From Betaproteobacteria bacterium (GTDB taxonomy: Bacteria; Pseudomonadota; Gammaproteobacteria; Burkholderiales; Burkholderiaceae_E), in contig VGHV01000013.1 in NCBI GenBank assembly GCA_016868095.1, positions 1 through 17,451 of the forward strand: 17,451 bases of DNA, written 5' to 3'. A program made the translations under genes and the position numbers. Shown here in pieces: positions 9,528 through 17,026 of this stretch; position 1 is the stretch's first letter, and every line of letters begins with the position of its first letter. The notes under the pieces are model-generated. The model had not been told where the DNA came from. It ran no database searches and was given only the letters and a program-made list of their open reading frames with translations.

Positions 9528-10756
9528 TGCGCATCGACCCATTCGATCCAGTGACGCACGGGTAGTTCGGTACCGCCTTGCAAATGGCTAATACAACCGA
9601 TATTGGCCGACAAGATGCTGTCTGGCGATGCAGCCTGCAAGTGCTGCAGCTTGCGCTCTCTCAAGGCGAGCGATAAGTCGGCCTGGGTGATCGAGTAAGT
9701 CCCTGCCGACCCGCAACAAAGATGGGCATCTTGAACTGGCAAAAGACGCGCGCCAAAGGCTTGCAGCAAGGATTCAACCTGACCGCGAATTTGCTGACCG
9801 TGTTGCAAGGTACACGGCGGATGGAAAACAATACTTTGCTGTACTTTGACCCAATTCGTCTGACGGTTCACAAAGGCCAACAACTCGCTGGGTAACCATT
9901 CAGAAATATCGCGGGTTTTTTCGCTCAGCATACGAGCTCGTTCTGAGTAAGCTGGGTCATTGCGCAGCAAATGACCATAGTCTTTGACCATCACGCTGCA
10001 ACCCGAGGCGTTGATCAACAACACTTCAGAGCGCTCGAGCTGTGGCCACCATGCGTCAATATTGCGTCTCGCTTGGGCTAGAGCGCCCGACTCATCGCTC
10101 AGGTGATGACGAATCGCACCACAACAACCCGAGCCCTGGCTTGTTTCGGCCCTAATGCCCAAACGATGCAGCACGCGGATGGTGGCTGCATCAATGCTTG
10201 GCATCATCGCAGGCTGAACACAGCCCACAAGCATAAAGACCTGTCTGCGATGTTCAGCAAGTTGGAGAGGCGTGGGCAGCAAGCCAGCTGCACGTTTCAC
10301 CGGTACTTTTGCGCGCAAAAAAGGCGGCAGGATCGAGCGCAGACTCTGGCCAAGCTTCATCGCTGGGTTGAATAGCCAGGACCGGGTCAGTGTTTCGCGC
10401 AAGAGTCCTCGCAACAGCCTTTGAGAGAGCGGCCGGCTGACTTGTTGCTCGACGATTTTTCGTCCCACATCGAGCAATTGGCCATAGGCAACGCCCGAGG
10501 GGCAGGTGGTTTCGCAGTTTCGACAGGTCAGGCAGCGATCCAAATGGCTTTGGGTGGCACGGCTTGCGGTTTCACCCTCAAGCACCTGCTTGATGAGGTA
10601 AATCCGACCCCGGGGACCATCAAGCTCATCGCCTAAAAGCTGATAAGTCGGACAGGTTGCCGTGCAAAACCCGCAGTGGACGCATCGCCGCAAAATCGAT
10701 TCTGCAAGATCACCATCGGGTGTTGACTTCATCCAGCTTGCGAGATGGGTTTCCAT
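9521..10756 (-). CDS. glcF: Glycolate oxidase iron-sulfur subunit GlcF
   Basis: GlcF is the electron-transfer subunit of the three-part glycolate oxidase, passing electrons from the flavin subunits toward the quinone pool. In the 411-residue product two ferredoxin-type [4Fe-4S] motifs are complete: [12 protein letters not shown] (Cys25, 28, 31, 35) and [12 protein letters not shown] (Cys75, 78, 81, 85). The C-terminal two thirds contain two cysteine-rich CCG-type modules, one with GCVQP (178-182) and GSGCCG (208-213), the other with HPPCTLQHG (312-320) and [10 protein letters not shown] (346-355). Length matches the E. coli protein. The start has AAGG at 10762-10765, five bases upstream. It follows glcE after 15 bases and overlaps mnmA, so it is inside the operon. 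Confidence 0.97.
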   Translation of the reverse strand: METHLASWMKSTPDGDLAESILRRCVHCGFCTATCPTYQLLGDELDGPRGRIYLIKQVLEGETASRATQSHLDRCLTCRNCETTCPSGVAYGQLLDVGRKIVEQQVSRPLSQRLLRGLLRETLTRSWLFNPAMKLGQSLRSILPPFLRAKVPVKRAAGLLPTPLQLAEHRRQVFMLVGCVQPAMMPSIDAATIRVLHRLGIRAETSQGSGCCGAIRHHLSDESGALAQARRNIDAWWPQLERSEVLLINASGCSVMVKDYGHLLRNDPAYSERARMLSEKTRDISEWLPSELLAFVNRQTNWVKVQQSIVFHPPCTLQHGQQIRGQVESLLQAFGARLLPVQDAHLCCGSAGTYSITQADLSLALRERKLQHLQAASPDSILSANIGCISHLQGGTELPVRHWIEWVDAQW

Positions 10757-10771
10757 AACAACCTTGAGGAT

Positions 10772-11893
10772 TTACGCGAATGAAGCGTTGAGATCGAGCG
10801 AAGGCATGAGTCGGCCAGGATTAAAAATTCCCAGTGGGTCGAACTCACGCTTGATCCGACGCTGGAGCGCCAGCATCGCCGGCGCAAGCGGGCTAAACAC
10901 AGGGTGGCGCTTATCAAGGCTTCGGAACAAACTCGCGTGACCGCCCAAAGCCCGGGCCTGCTCCCTAATCGAGGCATCATCGTTGGAGCAAAGCACCCAA
11001 CGCAGCGCACCGCCCCACTCAATCACCGTATCGCCCCAAGAAGACTGATGCGCACTTGCCGAAGGCAGACTCACTCGCCATAAGGCCTTCGACGACTGAC
11101 GTACCGCACCAAAAAACGCAAGCCGCTGCTCTTTTAAGTCGTCCCAAAACTGCCTCGCCTGATCGGCTGACAGGAATTTGGCCTGATAGTCCTTTTGCCA
11201 GCGGGTTGCTGCCTGCGTCACCGCCGCTTGAGCACCCTCAAGCCTAAGTATTAAATGCCCGTCCACCCAGGCGCTTGCGCTTAAGGGCCAGGGCTCGGCC
11301 GCCCAGCGATTCAAGTGCTCAATGGCTGCTGACGCGTCCATGGCAAGCCATAGGGTTTCGCTCGCCGCGGGCATTGGCCAGACCTTGAGCGAGACCTCAG
11401 CAATCACACCGAGCGTTCCAAGCGCACCCACATGCAATCTCGAGAGGTCGTAGCCAGCCACATTTTTCATGACCTCGCCCCCAAATCGCAACACCTCCGC
11501 GTTGGTATCAATAAGACTCATGCCGAGTACAAAGTCGCGCACCGCGCCACTTGTCGCCCTGCGTGGCCCAGAAAGGCCGGCAGCAACCATGCCACCGACT
11601 GTGGCCTGGGGACCAAAATGAGGCGGCTCGAAGGCAAGCATTTGGCGATGTTCGGCCAGGCTTTGTTCAATCAAGCTGAGGGCTGTGCCGGCTTTTGCGG
11701 TAATAACAAGCTCGGTTGGCTCGTAACTAACAATACCTTGATGAACGCTTACATCAAGCGCTTCACCGCGGGCTGCTTCACCATAAAAATCTTTGCTGCC
11801 AGAGCCTCGCAAACGAAGCGGAATTTGATGTTGGGCCGCATCGAGTATGCGTTGCTGTAACCAAGCCAGACTCTCCACTAGCAACCGTCCCAT
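10772..11893 (-). CDS. glcE: Glycolate oxidase FAD-binding subunit GlcE
   Basis: GlcE is the second flavin-binding subunit of glycolate oxidase and is required with GlcD and GlcF for activity. From the ATG at 11893 the product has 373 residues (E. coli about 350). It shows the PCMH-type FAD-binding fold: LRLRGSGSKDFYG (26-38), the YEPTELVITAKAGT block (57-70), the PPHFGPQATVGGMVAAGLSGPRR region (90-112), and GGEVMKNVAGYDLSR (138-152). The C-terminus carries WGGALRW (293-299) and the DPLGIFNPGR end motif (352-361). The start is ambiguous: GTG at 11902, ATG at 11893 and GTG at 11878 are all in frame, and only the last has a faint GGGA upstream. The 60-odd bases before it hold nothing recognisable. 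Confidence 0.96.
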   Translation of the reverse strand: MGRLLVESLAWLQQRILDAAQHQIPLRLRGSGSKDFYGEAARGEALDVSVHQGIVSYEPTELVITAKAGTALSLIEQSLAEHRQMLAFEPPHFGPQATVGGMVAAGLSGPRRATSGAVRDFVLGMSLIDTNAEVLRFGGEVMKNVAGYDLSRLHVGALGTLGVIAEVSLKVWPMPAASETLWLAMDASAAIEHLNRWAAEPWPLSASAWVDGHLILRLEGAQAAVTQAATRWQKDYQAKFLSADQARQFWDDLKEQRLAFFGAVRQSSKALWRVSLPSASAHQSSWGDTVIEWGGALRWVLCSNDDASIREQARALGGHASLFRSLDKRHPVFSPLAPAMLALQRRIKREFDPLGIFNPGRLMPSLDLNASFA

Positions 11894-11966
11894 CGAAAGC
11901 ACTGGTATCGAGCATACCGGTCTGCGCCAGATAGCGCCAAAGCAAGGTGCAAAAACATCGTGACGA

Positions 11967-13559
11967 TTAAAACCGCTCTAAATTTGGATGCGAAAGTGCA
12001 CCACGATGAACATGCATCTTGCCATACTCAGCGCACCGGGCAAGCGTTGGGATCGCTTTGCCAGGGTTTAGAAGGCCAAGTGCGTCAAAGGCGCGCTTGA
12101 AGGCAAAGAATGCTGCGCGTTCACTGGGGGAAAATTGCACGCACATGGAATTGATTTTTTCAATACCAACACCGTGTTCGCCAGTGACCGTTCCGCCATA
12201 ATCAACACAACGCTCTAAAATATCTGCGCCAAAAAGTTCGGCCCTATGCCATTGATCAGGATCATTGGCATCAAAAAGAATTAAGGGATGCAAATTGCCA
12301 TCGCCCGCATGAAACACATTCATGCAGCGAAGCGCATACTTTTCTTCCATAGCCGCAATGTCTCGCAACATATTGCCAAGGTGCTTGCGCGGTATGGTCC
12401 CATCCATACAGTAGTAGTCTGGCGAAATCCGTCCTGCTGCCGGAAATGCATTTTTGCGACCTGACCAAAAGCGAAGTCGTTCGCCTTCAGAGGCAGAAAC
12501 CTTCATCGCGGTAGCACCTGCTTTCTCTAAGACCGCCTCAATACGAGCAATCTCTTCGGCGACTTCCTCGGGCGTCCCATCAGACTCTGCAAGTAGAATC
12601 GCTTGCGCCTTTAAGTCGTAACCTGCTTGCACGAAGGGTTCGACCGCCTCAGCAGTCTTTTGATCCATCATTTCCAAACCGGCCGGAATAATGCCTTCGG
12701 CAATGATCATGGCGACCGCCTCGCCAGCCTTGATCACATCGTCGAACGAAGCCATGACCACGCGAGCAAGCTGGGGCTTGGGAATCAAGCGCACGCTGAC
12801 TTCGGTGACAACCGCAAGCATGCCTTCAGAACCAATAAGGGCGGCAAGCACATCAAGTCCTGGGCTATCGAGTGCCTCAGATCCAAACTCGAGCACCTCA
12901 CCTTCGATGCTTATAGCCCTAACTCTCATAACGTTATGAACAGTCAGGCCATATTTAAGGCAGTGCACGCCGCCCGAATTTTCAGCGACATTGCCGCCGA
13001 TCGTGCAAGCGATTTGCGAGGAGGGGTCGGGTGCGTAATAAAGGCCAAACGGGGCTGCGGCCTCTGAAATGGCGAGATTGCGCACACCGGGCTGCACACG
13101 AGCAAGGCGTGCATGCGGATCAAGATGAAGGATCTTGTTGAGTCGTGCTAATGACAGTACAACCCCGGAGGCGTGCGGCATGGCGCCACCCGATAAGCCT
13201 GTGCCCGCACCGCGAGCGACCACAGGTACCTCGAGCCGATGGCAGCAGCGAAGCACCTCGATCACCTGAGCCTCATTGAGGGGCATAACGACCACCATAG
13301 GCAGCTGCCTAAAGGCAGACAATCCATCGCATTCGTAGGGGCGCAAATCCTCATCACGCCAAAGCACCGCACCCTCGGGAAGCAAGCGCGCAAGTTCGCG
13401 CGCCACCTGCGCCTTACGCGCAGGACTAGGCGGCTTAGCGATATCGCTTTGCAAAGGCTCCAAAGGTGCTTCGACCCTTGCCAAACCTGTCTTAGTCGTA
13501 AGGTTTAAGCCGGCCAGAGCATCGTCGTGCTCTGCTTTTTCATCAAGGGCATTTGCCAT
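11967..13559 (-). CDS. glcD: Glycolate oxidase catalytic FAD subunit GlcD
   Basis: GlcD is the catalytic flavoprotein that oxidises glycolate to glyoxylate, and D-lactate less well, together with GlcE and GlcF. The 530-residue chain has the FAD-binding PCMH domain at about 60-265, with VVARGAGTGLSGGA (113-126), CTIGGNVAENSGG (185-197) and GSEGMLAVVTEV (243-254). The FAD-oxidase C-terminal domain runs to about 505, with HAGDGNLHP (417-425), GEHGVGIEK (460-468) and LGLLNPGK (494-501). About 40 extra N-terminal residues precede the conserved part compared with the E. coli protein (499), and a short tail follows NPGK. The ATG at 13559 is preferred over the adjacent in-frame TTG at 13562. glcE follows on the same strand, and a paralogous oxidase lies just upstream with a 30-base spacer. 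Confidence 0.96.
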   Translation of the reverse strand: MANALDEKAEHDDALAGLNLTTKTGLARVEAPLEPLQSDIAKPPSPARKAQVARELARLLPEGAVLWRDEDLRPYECDGLSAFRQLPMVVVMPLNEAQVIEVLRCCHRLEVPVVARGAGTGLSGGAMPHASGVVLSLARLNKILHLDPHARLARVQPGVRNLAISEAAAPFGLYYAPDPSSQIACTIGGNVAENSGGVHCLKYGLTVHNVMRVRAISIEGEVLEFGSEALDSPGLDVLAALIGSEGMLAVVTEVSVRLIPKPQLARVVMASFDDVIKAGEAVAMIIAEGIIPAGLEMMDQKTAEAVEPFVQAGYDLKAQAILLAESDGTPEEVAEEIARIEAVLEKAGATAMKVSASEGERLRFWSGRKNAFPAAGRISPDYYCMDGTIPRKHLGNMLRDIAAMEEKYALRCMNVFHAGDGNLHPLILFDANDPDQWHRAELFGADILERCVDYGGTVTGEHGVGIEKINSMCVQFSPSERAAFFAFKRAFDALGLLNPGKAIPTLARCAEYGKMHVHRGALSHPNLERF

Positions 13560-13589
13560 CAAAACTCGCGATTCACAACGATCTCAAGA

Positions 13590-15005
13590 TTATTGCAATC
13601 TGAAAATTTTGCCTGGGTTGAGAATATTCGAAGGATCCATGGCTCGCTTGATCGAACGCATGATGTCCATCGCATCGTCACCCGCCTCGTGCTCGAGATA
13701 GTCGATTTTGTGCAGACCGATGCCATGCTCGCCAGTACACGTACCTTCCATCGACTGGGCAAGCTTGACGATTTCATCATTTAAACGTTCTGACTCCTCA
13801 ATTTCCTTAGGATTATTGGGATCGATCAAAATGGCACAATGGAAATTACCGTCACCAACATGTCCCAAAATACCGACTGGCATCGACGAACGATCAAGGA
13901 TGGCGCGAGCGCCTGTAATTGAATCGGCAAGCTTTGAAATCGGCACGCAAGTATCAGTCGACAAACCCTTGCTACCTGGGCGCGATTGCAACAAAGCGAA
14001 ATAGGCATTGTGCCTAGCGTTCCACAAACGTGTGCGATCCTCGGGACGTGTAGCCCATTCAAAATCCTCGCCACCAAACTCCCTAGCGAGCTGCTGCACC
14101 GCTTCGGCCTGCTCCTTCACCGAGGCATCAGTGCCATGAAACTCAAAAAACAAGGTGTGCGCTTCGCGAAGCGTGGTGTGCGAGTGCGCGTTGATCGCCT
14201 TAATCGTATACGGGCAGAGGTATTCGCTGCGAGCAATGGGCACGCCCATCTGAATCGTCTGAATCACGGTATTGACCGCTGCATCAAGCGATGGGAAATT
14301 CACAACCGCTGCACTCATCGCCTCGGGAACTGGATAAAGCTTGACGGTTACTTCGGTAATCACACCAAGCGTACCCTCTGAGCCGACAAATAAGCGCGTT
14401 AAGTCATAGCCCGCTGACGATTTCTTTGCGCGATTAAAGGGCTTAATCACCTTGCCCTCGGCAGTCACGACACTAAGTCCTAGAACGTTTTCACGCATCG
14501 TGCCATATCGCACCGCGTTGGTCCCCGAGGCGCGGGTTGCCGCCATACCGCCAAGCGAAGCATCAGCACCCGGATCGATCGGAAAAAACAAGCCGGTTGA
14601 CTTAAGGGCTTCATTTAATTGCTTGCGAGTAACCCCAGCCTGCACCGTCGCAGTCAAATCCTCAGCATGAATCGCGATGATTTGATTCATCCCCGAAACA
14701 TCCAAACTCACACCGCCCTGGACGGCGAGCAAATGCCCCTCGAGCGAGGACCCGGCACCAAAGGGAATAAGCGGCGTTTTATATTTGGCGCAGAGCTTCA
14801 CCACTTCGACGACTTCATCGGTACTCTGAGCAAAGACCACAGCATCAGGCGGTGTTGTTGGGAATGGCGATTCGTCCTTGCCGTGGTGATCTCGCACCGA
14901 TTGCGATGTTGAAAAACGTTCTGAAAATAATTGTTTTAAAGCCTCGCTGAGCGCTTGAGGCAGTGGGCGCCTGATCGCATCGAGCACGGCATAAGGCGAA
15001 TTCAT
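13590..15005 (-). CDS. FAD-linked oxidase, D-lactate dehydrogenase (cytochrome) type
   Basis: This 471-residue flavoprotein is of the same two-domain FAD_binding_4 / FAD-oxidase_C architecture as GlcD and resembles the D-lactate dehydrogenase (cytochrome) branch (LDHD / Dld1-like). It would oxidise D-lactate or a related D-2-hydroxyacid. Visible motifs: PFGAGSSLEGH (81-91), FFPIDPGADASLGGMAATRASG (140-161), SSAGYDLTRLFVGSEGTLGVITE (196-218), HVGDGNFH (382-389), GEHGIGLHK (425-433) and ILNPGK (461-466). No signal peptide or membrane segment is evident. The start at 15005 is well supported by GGAGGAG (AGGAG at 15013-15017, seven bases upstream). The frame stays open to 15062, but those codons cover the likely promoter. 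It heads the minus-strand oxidase operon. The exact substrate cannot be assigned from sequence. Confidence 0.9.
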   Translation of the reverse strand: MNSPYAVLDAIRRPLPQALSEALKQLFSERFSTSQSVRDHHGKDESPFPTTPPDAVVFAQSTDEVVEVVKLCAKYKTPLIPFGAGSSLEGHLLAVQGGVSLDVSGMNQIIAIHAEDLTATVQAGVTRKQLNEALKSTGLFFPIDPGADASLGGMAATRASGTNAVRYGTMRENVLGLSVVTAEGKVIKPFNRAKKSSAGYDLTRLFVGSEGTLGVITEVTVKLYPVPEAMSAAVVNFPSLDAAVNTVIQTIQMGVPIARSEYLCPYTIKAINAHSHTTLREAHTLFFEFHGTDASVKEQAEAVQQLAREFGGEDFEWATRPEDRTRLWNARHNAYFALLQSRPGSKGLSTDTCVPISKLADSITGARAILDRSSMPVGILGHVGDGNFHCAILIDPNNPKEIEESERLNDEIVKLAQSMEGTCTGEHGIGLHKIDYLEHEAGDDAMDIMRSIKRAMDPSNILNPGKIFRLQ

Positions 15006-15033
15006 GGGCAGTCTCCTCCACAATGAGACGAGA

Positions 15034-15062
15034 AGTATCCCACGTCCGATGGCGAATACCAA
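15034..15062 (-). promoter_or_regulatory. Candidate sigma70 promoter of the oxidase-glcDEF-mnmA operon
   Basis: On the minus strand a -35-like TTGGTA (15057-15062) and a -10-like GATACT (15034-15039) are separated by exactly 17 bases; each matches four of six consensus positions. Transcription would begin near 15027, leaving a leader of about 20 bases that contains the strong Shine-Dalgarno of the first gene. Position and spacing are good, but the match is only moderate and untested. Confidence 0.4.
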
Positions 15063-15211
15063 TGATGACGTCGATGTGTAAAGGGCACAAAGCGTCCAAA
15101 TCGGGCTGGCGCTTAAACTGTTGGCCGTTTTAACGATTACGCAAGCTCAGGCGATCAAGGATCTGGGCTGCCATTTGACATGAACGACATGGCGAAGGAA
15201 GGACGAGGCTT
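15063..15211 (+). other. Divergent intergenic region upstream of the cobalamin adenosyltransferase
   Basis: This part of the 206-base divergent spacer should hold the plus-strand promoter, but I cannot place one with confidence. A consensus TTGACA at 15175-15180 has no matching -10 before the start codon. An imperfect inverted repeat (CTTAAAC near 15113-15119 and GTTTTAAC near 15128-15135) is present. A GGAAGGA Shine-Dalgarno lies at 15197-15203. No small gene or RNA is supported. Confidence 0.3.
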
Positions 15212-15787
15212 ATGGGTCAGCGACTGACGACAATTGCAACGCGTACAGGGGACGATGGCAGCACGGGATTAGGTGATGGCAGCCGCACCTCTAAAGACAG
15301 CCTCAGGGTGCACGCCATGGGCGAGGTCGACGAGTTGAATTCCCAACTCGGCGTGCTGCGCGCAGCCTTTACTCCATCGCTAACAAGCGCTGAACCAGAT
15401 GCGCTCAAAGGAATCGACAGCCTGCTTCATGAAATCCAGCATGACTTATTCGACTTAGGCGGCGAGCTCTGCATTCCTGGCTACGAACAATTACAGGCCC
15501 ACCAAGTGCTAAGACTCGATGAAGCGCTCGCCTTGCACAATGCAAGCCTGCCTAGGCTTGCCGAATTCATCTTGCCAGGTGGCTCATCCCATGCTGCCCA
15601 AGCCCATGTGTGCCGCGCCGTCTGTCGGCGCGCTGAAAGGGCAGTGGTTGCGCTTGCGGCGGCAGAAACCGTGCGCCCGCTCGCGCAGCAATACCTCAAC
15701 AGGCTCTCCGACCTCTTATTTGTGCTTGCCCGTGTGCTCAATCGACAGGCAGGCGGGCTCGATGTGTTGTGGGACAGAAAACGCTAA
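15212..15787 (+). CDS. ATP:cob(I)alamin adenosyltransferase, PduO type
   Basis: This 191-residue enzyme transfers the adenosyl group of ATP to cob(I)alamin or its corrinoid precursor, making coenzyme B12. It matches the PduO-like family in length and motifs. The N-terminal ATP-binding signature TRTGDDGSTGLGDGSR lies at 10-25. GEVDELNSQLG (37-47), LPGGSSHAAQAHVCRAVCRRAER (121-143) and YLNRLSDLLFVLAR (161-174) are the conserved helices of the four- to five-helix bundle. The start is supported by GGAAGGA (15197-15203), eight bases upstream. No other cobalamin gene is nearby, so it may serve salvage as readily as synthesis. Its stop codon overlaps that of the convergent aroG (CTAA at 15784-15787). 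Gene names in use vary (cobO, pduO, btuR, mmaB), so none is asserted. Confidence 0.94.
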   Translation: MGQRLTTIATRTGDDGSTGLGDGSRTSKDSLRVHAMGEVDELNSQLGVLRAAFTPSLTSAEPDALKGIDSLLHEIQHDLFDLGGELCIPGYEQLQAHQVLRLDEALALHNASLPRLAEFILPGGSSHAAQAHVCRAVCRRAERAVVALAAAETVRPLAQQYLNRLSDLLFVLARVLNRQAGGLDVLWDRKR

Positions 15788-16851
15788 GCGGTCTCAAGCA
15801 CAAGGCGCCGCGCCTTAACCGCATCGGCGAGCTCTTGCAGCATTTGCGCAGAATCATCCCAACCGATACAACCATCAGTAATGCTTTGTCCGTAGGTCAA
15901 GGGCTTGCCGGGGACAAGGTCTTGACGACCTGCATGCAAATGACTCTCGATCATCACCCCCATGATGCGCGCATCACCTTCGGCGATTTGTGCTGCGATG
16001 TTTCTTAGCACTGGGATCTGGTTTTCAGGCTTCTTTTGACTGTTACCGTGGCTTGCGTCAGTCATCAAGCGACAGGCTAGCGCCGCGTTGGCAGCCTCTT
16101 TGCAAGCCGCGTCGACCGAAGCAGCATCAAAGTTCGGCATTTTGCCACCACGCAAAATGACATGGCAGTCCTCATTACCGTTGGTCGATACGATGGCCGA
16201 GTGCCCGCCTTTGGTCACCGACAAAAAGTGGTGAGGGTGTGAGGCTGCTTTGACCGCATCGAATGCGATACGCAAATTGCCATCGGTGCCATTCTTAAAG
16301 CCGACTGGACAGCTTAGGCCTGAAGCCAACTCACGATGCGATTGGCTCTCGGTTGTTCTAGCACCGATCGCACCCCACGCAACCAGATCAGCAATGTATT
16401 GCGGCGAAATCATGTCAAGAAACTCCGTGCCTGCCGGCATGCCGATTTCGGTGATGTTGAGTAACAATTCGCGAGCGAGCCGAAGACCCTTATTAATTTG
16501 AAAGCTGCCGTCCAAATCGGGATCGTTGATTAATCCCTTCCAACCAATGGTCGTGCGCGGCTTTTCAAAGTAAACCCGCATCACAATTTCCAAGTCCTGG
16601 GCATAACGCTGACGTAAGCCCATCAGTTGCTTGGCATATTGCATCGCTGCCTTGGTGTCGTGAATCGAACAGGGGCCGATGATGACCAGCAGTCGATCGT
16701 CCATGTCATGGAGGATGCGGTGAATCGCCTGACGCGATTCATAAGTCACCTGGGCGGCACGCTCGCTGCATACAAACTCGCGCAAAACATGCGAGGGCGG
16801 CGTCAATTCCTTAATTTCTCGAATACGGACATCGTCGGTTATGGGTTGCAT
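15784..16851 (-). CDS. aroG: 3-deoxy-7-phosphoheptulonate (DAHP) synthase, class I
   Basis: This enzyme condenses phosphoenolpyruvate and erythrose 4-phosphate to DAHP, the first step of aromatic amino acid synthesis. The 355-residue product aligns in register with E. coli AroG by eye. Metal ligands fall at Cys61 (GPCSIHD, 59-65), His268 (DASHGN), Glu302 (IESH) and Asp326 (ITDGC). The substrate-binding block RVYFEKPRTTIGWKGLINDP is at 92-111 and GARTTESQ at 163-170. Residues equivalent to the phenylalanine pocket (Met147, Gln151, Phe209, Ser211) are present, suggesting allosteric control, but which amino acid inhibits it cannot be decided. The start at 16851 has GGAG (16858-16861) six bases upstream. 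The frame is open upstream to 17052, but that extension would be read through an intrinsic terminator and is rejected. tldD lies upstream, and a convergent gene overlaps the stop. Confidence 0.96.
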   Translation of the reverse strand: MQPITDDVRIREIKELTPPSHVLREFVCSERAAQVTYESRQAIHRILHDMDDRLLVIIGPCSIHDTKAAMQYAKQLMGLRQRYAQDLEIVMRVYFEKPRTTIGWKGLINDPDLDGSFQINKGLRLARELLLNITEIGMPAGTEFLDMISPQYIADLVAWGAIGARTTESQSHRELASGLSCPVGFKNGTDGNLRIAFDAVKAASHPHHFLSVTKGGHSAIVSTNGNEDCHVILRGGKMPNFDAASVDAACKEAANAALACRLMTDASHGNSQKKPENQIPVLRNIAAQIAEGDARIMGVMIESHLHAGRQDLVPGKPLTYGQSITDGCIGWDDSAQMLQELADAVKARRLVLETA

Positions 16852-16866
16852 GGCTCGCTCCAAATC

Positions 16867-16896
16867 AAAAAAAAACCGCCGGGGTCCCGGCGGTTT
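16867..16896 (-). terminator. Intrinsic terminator immediately upstream of the aroG start
   Basis: On the minus strand AAACCGCCGG (16887-16896) pairs perfectly with CCGGCGGTTT (16873-16882) across a GACC loop, and a run of nine T (16867-16875) follows. This is a textbook Rho-independent terminator reading toward aroG. The T run ends five bases before the GGAG of aroG, so no promoter can fit between them; every aroG transcript must read through it. It could end tldD transcription, but its position strongly suggests regulated readthrough. In the plus orientation the T tract is poor. Confidence 0.88.
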
Positions 16897-16958
16897 GTTC
16901 GAATCTTCGGTTGACTTTAGGGTGACAGGTCCTTTGACTCGTTCCGCCGGTTGCGGAA
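16867..16958 (-). promoter_or_regulatory. Putative aroG attenuator: terminator with alternative antiterminator pairing
   Basis: On the minus strand CCGGCGG (16944-16950) repeats the core of the terminator's 3' arm and can pair over seven G-C pairs with CCGCCGG (16887-16893) of its 5' arm, which would prevent the terminator. The same segment can be locked in a local hairpin, TTCCGC (16953-16958) with GCGGAA (16942-16947), loop AACCG. Segments 1:2, 2:3 and 3:4 are thus mutually exclusive, as in amino-acid biosynthetic attenuators. A run of aromatic codons lies directly before segment 1. The pairings are seen; the regulatory role is inferred. Confidence 0.55.
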
Positions 16959-17026
16959 AAGCCCCAAAAGTAAAATCCTGCGAAAAAGTATGATGTAGTC
17001 CTGAAGATCTCGTGCAATCGGGATGG

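Noticed and set aside
15006..15062. Longer start for the D-lactate dehydrogenase-type oxidase
   Set aside because: The alternative TTG coincides with the -35 element of the likely promoter, and the ATG at 15005 has a strong Shine-Dalgarno.
15175..15180. TTGACA as the -35 of the cobalamin adenosyltransferase promoter
   Set aside because: No -10-like hexamer occurs 15-19 bases downstream; that stretch is the purine-rich ribosome-binding region.
15180..15227. A 15-codon upstream open frame (MNDMAKEGRGLWVSD) overlapping the start of the cobalamin adenosyltransferase
   Set aside because: It has no ribosome site of its own, and its codons are mainly the purine-rich Shine-Dalgarno region of the real gene.
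16917..16967. Alternative leader peptide starting at TTG 16965-16967 with stop TAA at 16917-16919
   Set aside because: Although an AGGA lies upstream, the peptide (MGLFRNRRNESKDLSP) is not rich in aromatic residues and its stop lies beyond the second hairpin arm, so it does not fit an aromatic amino acid sensor.
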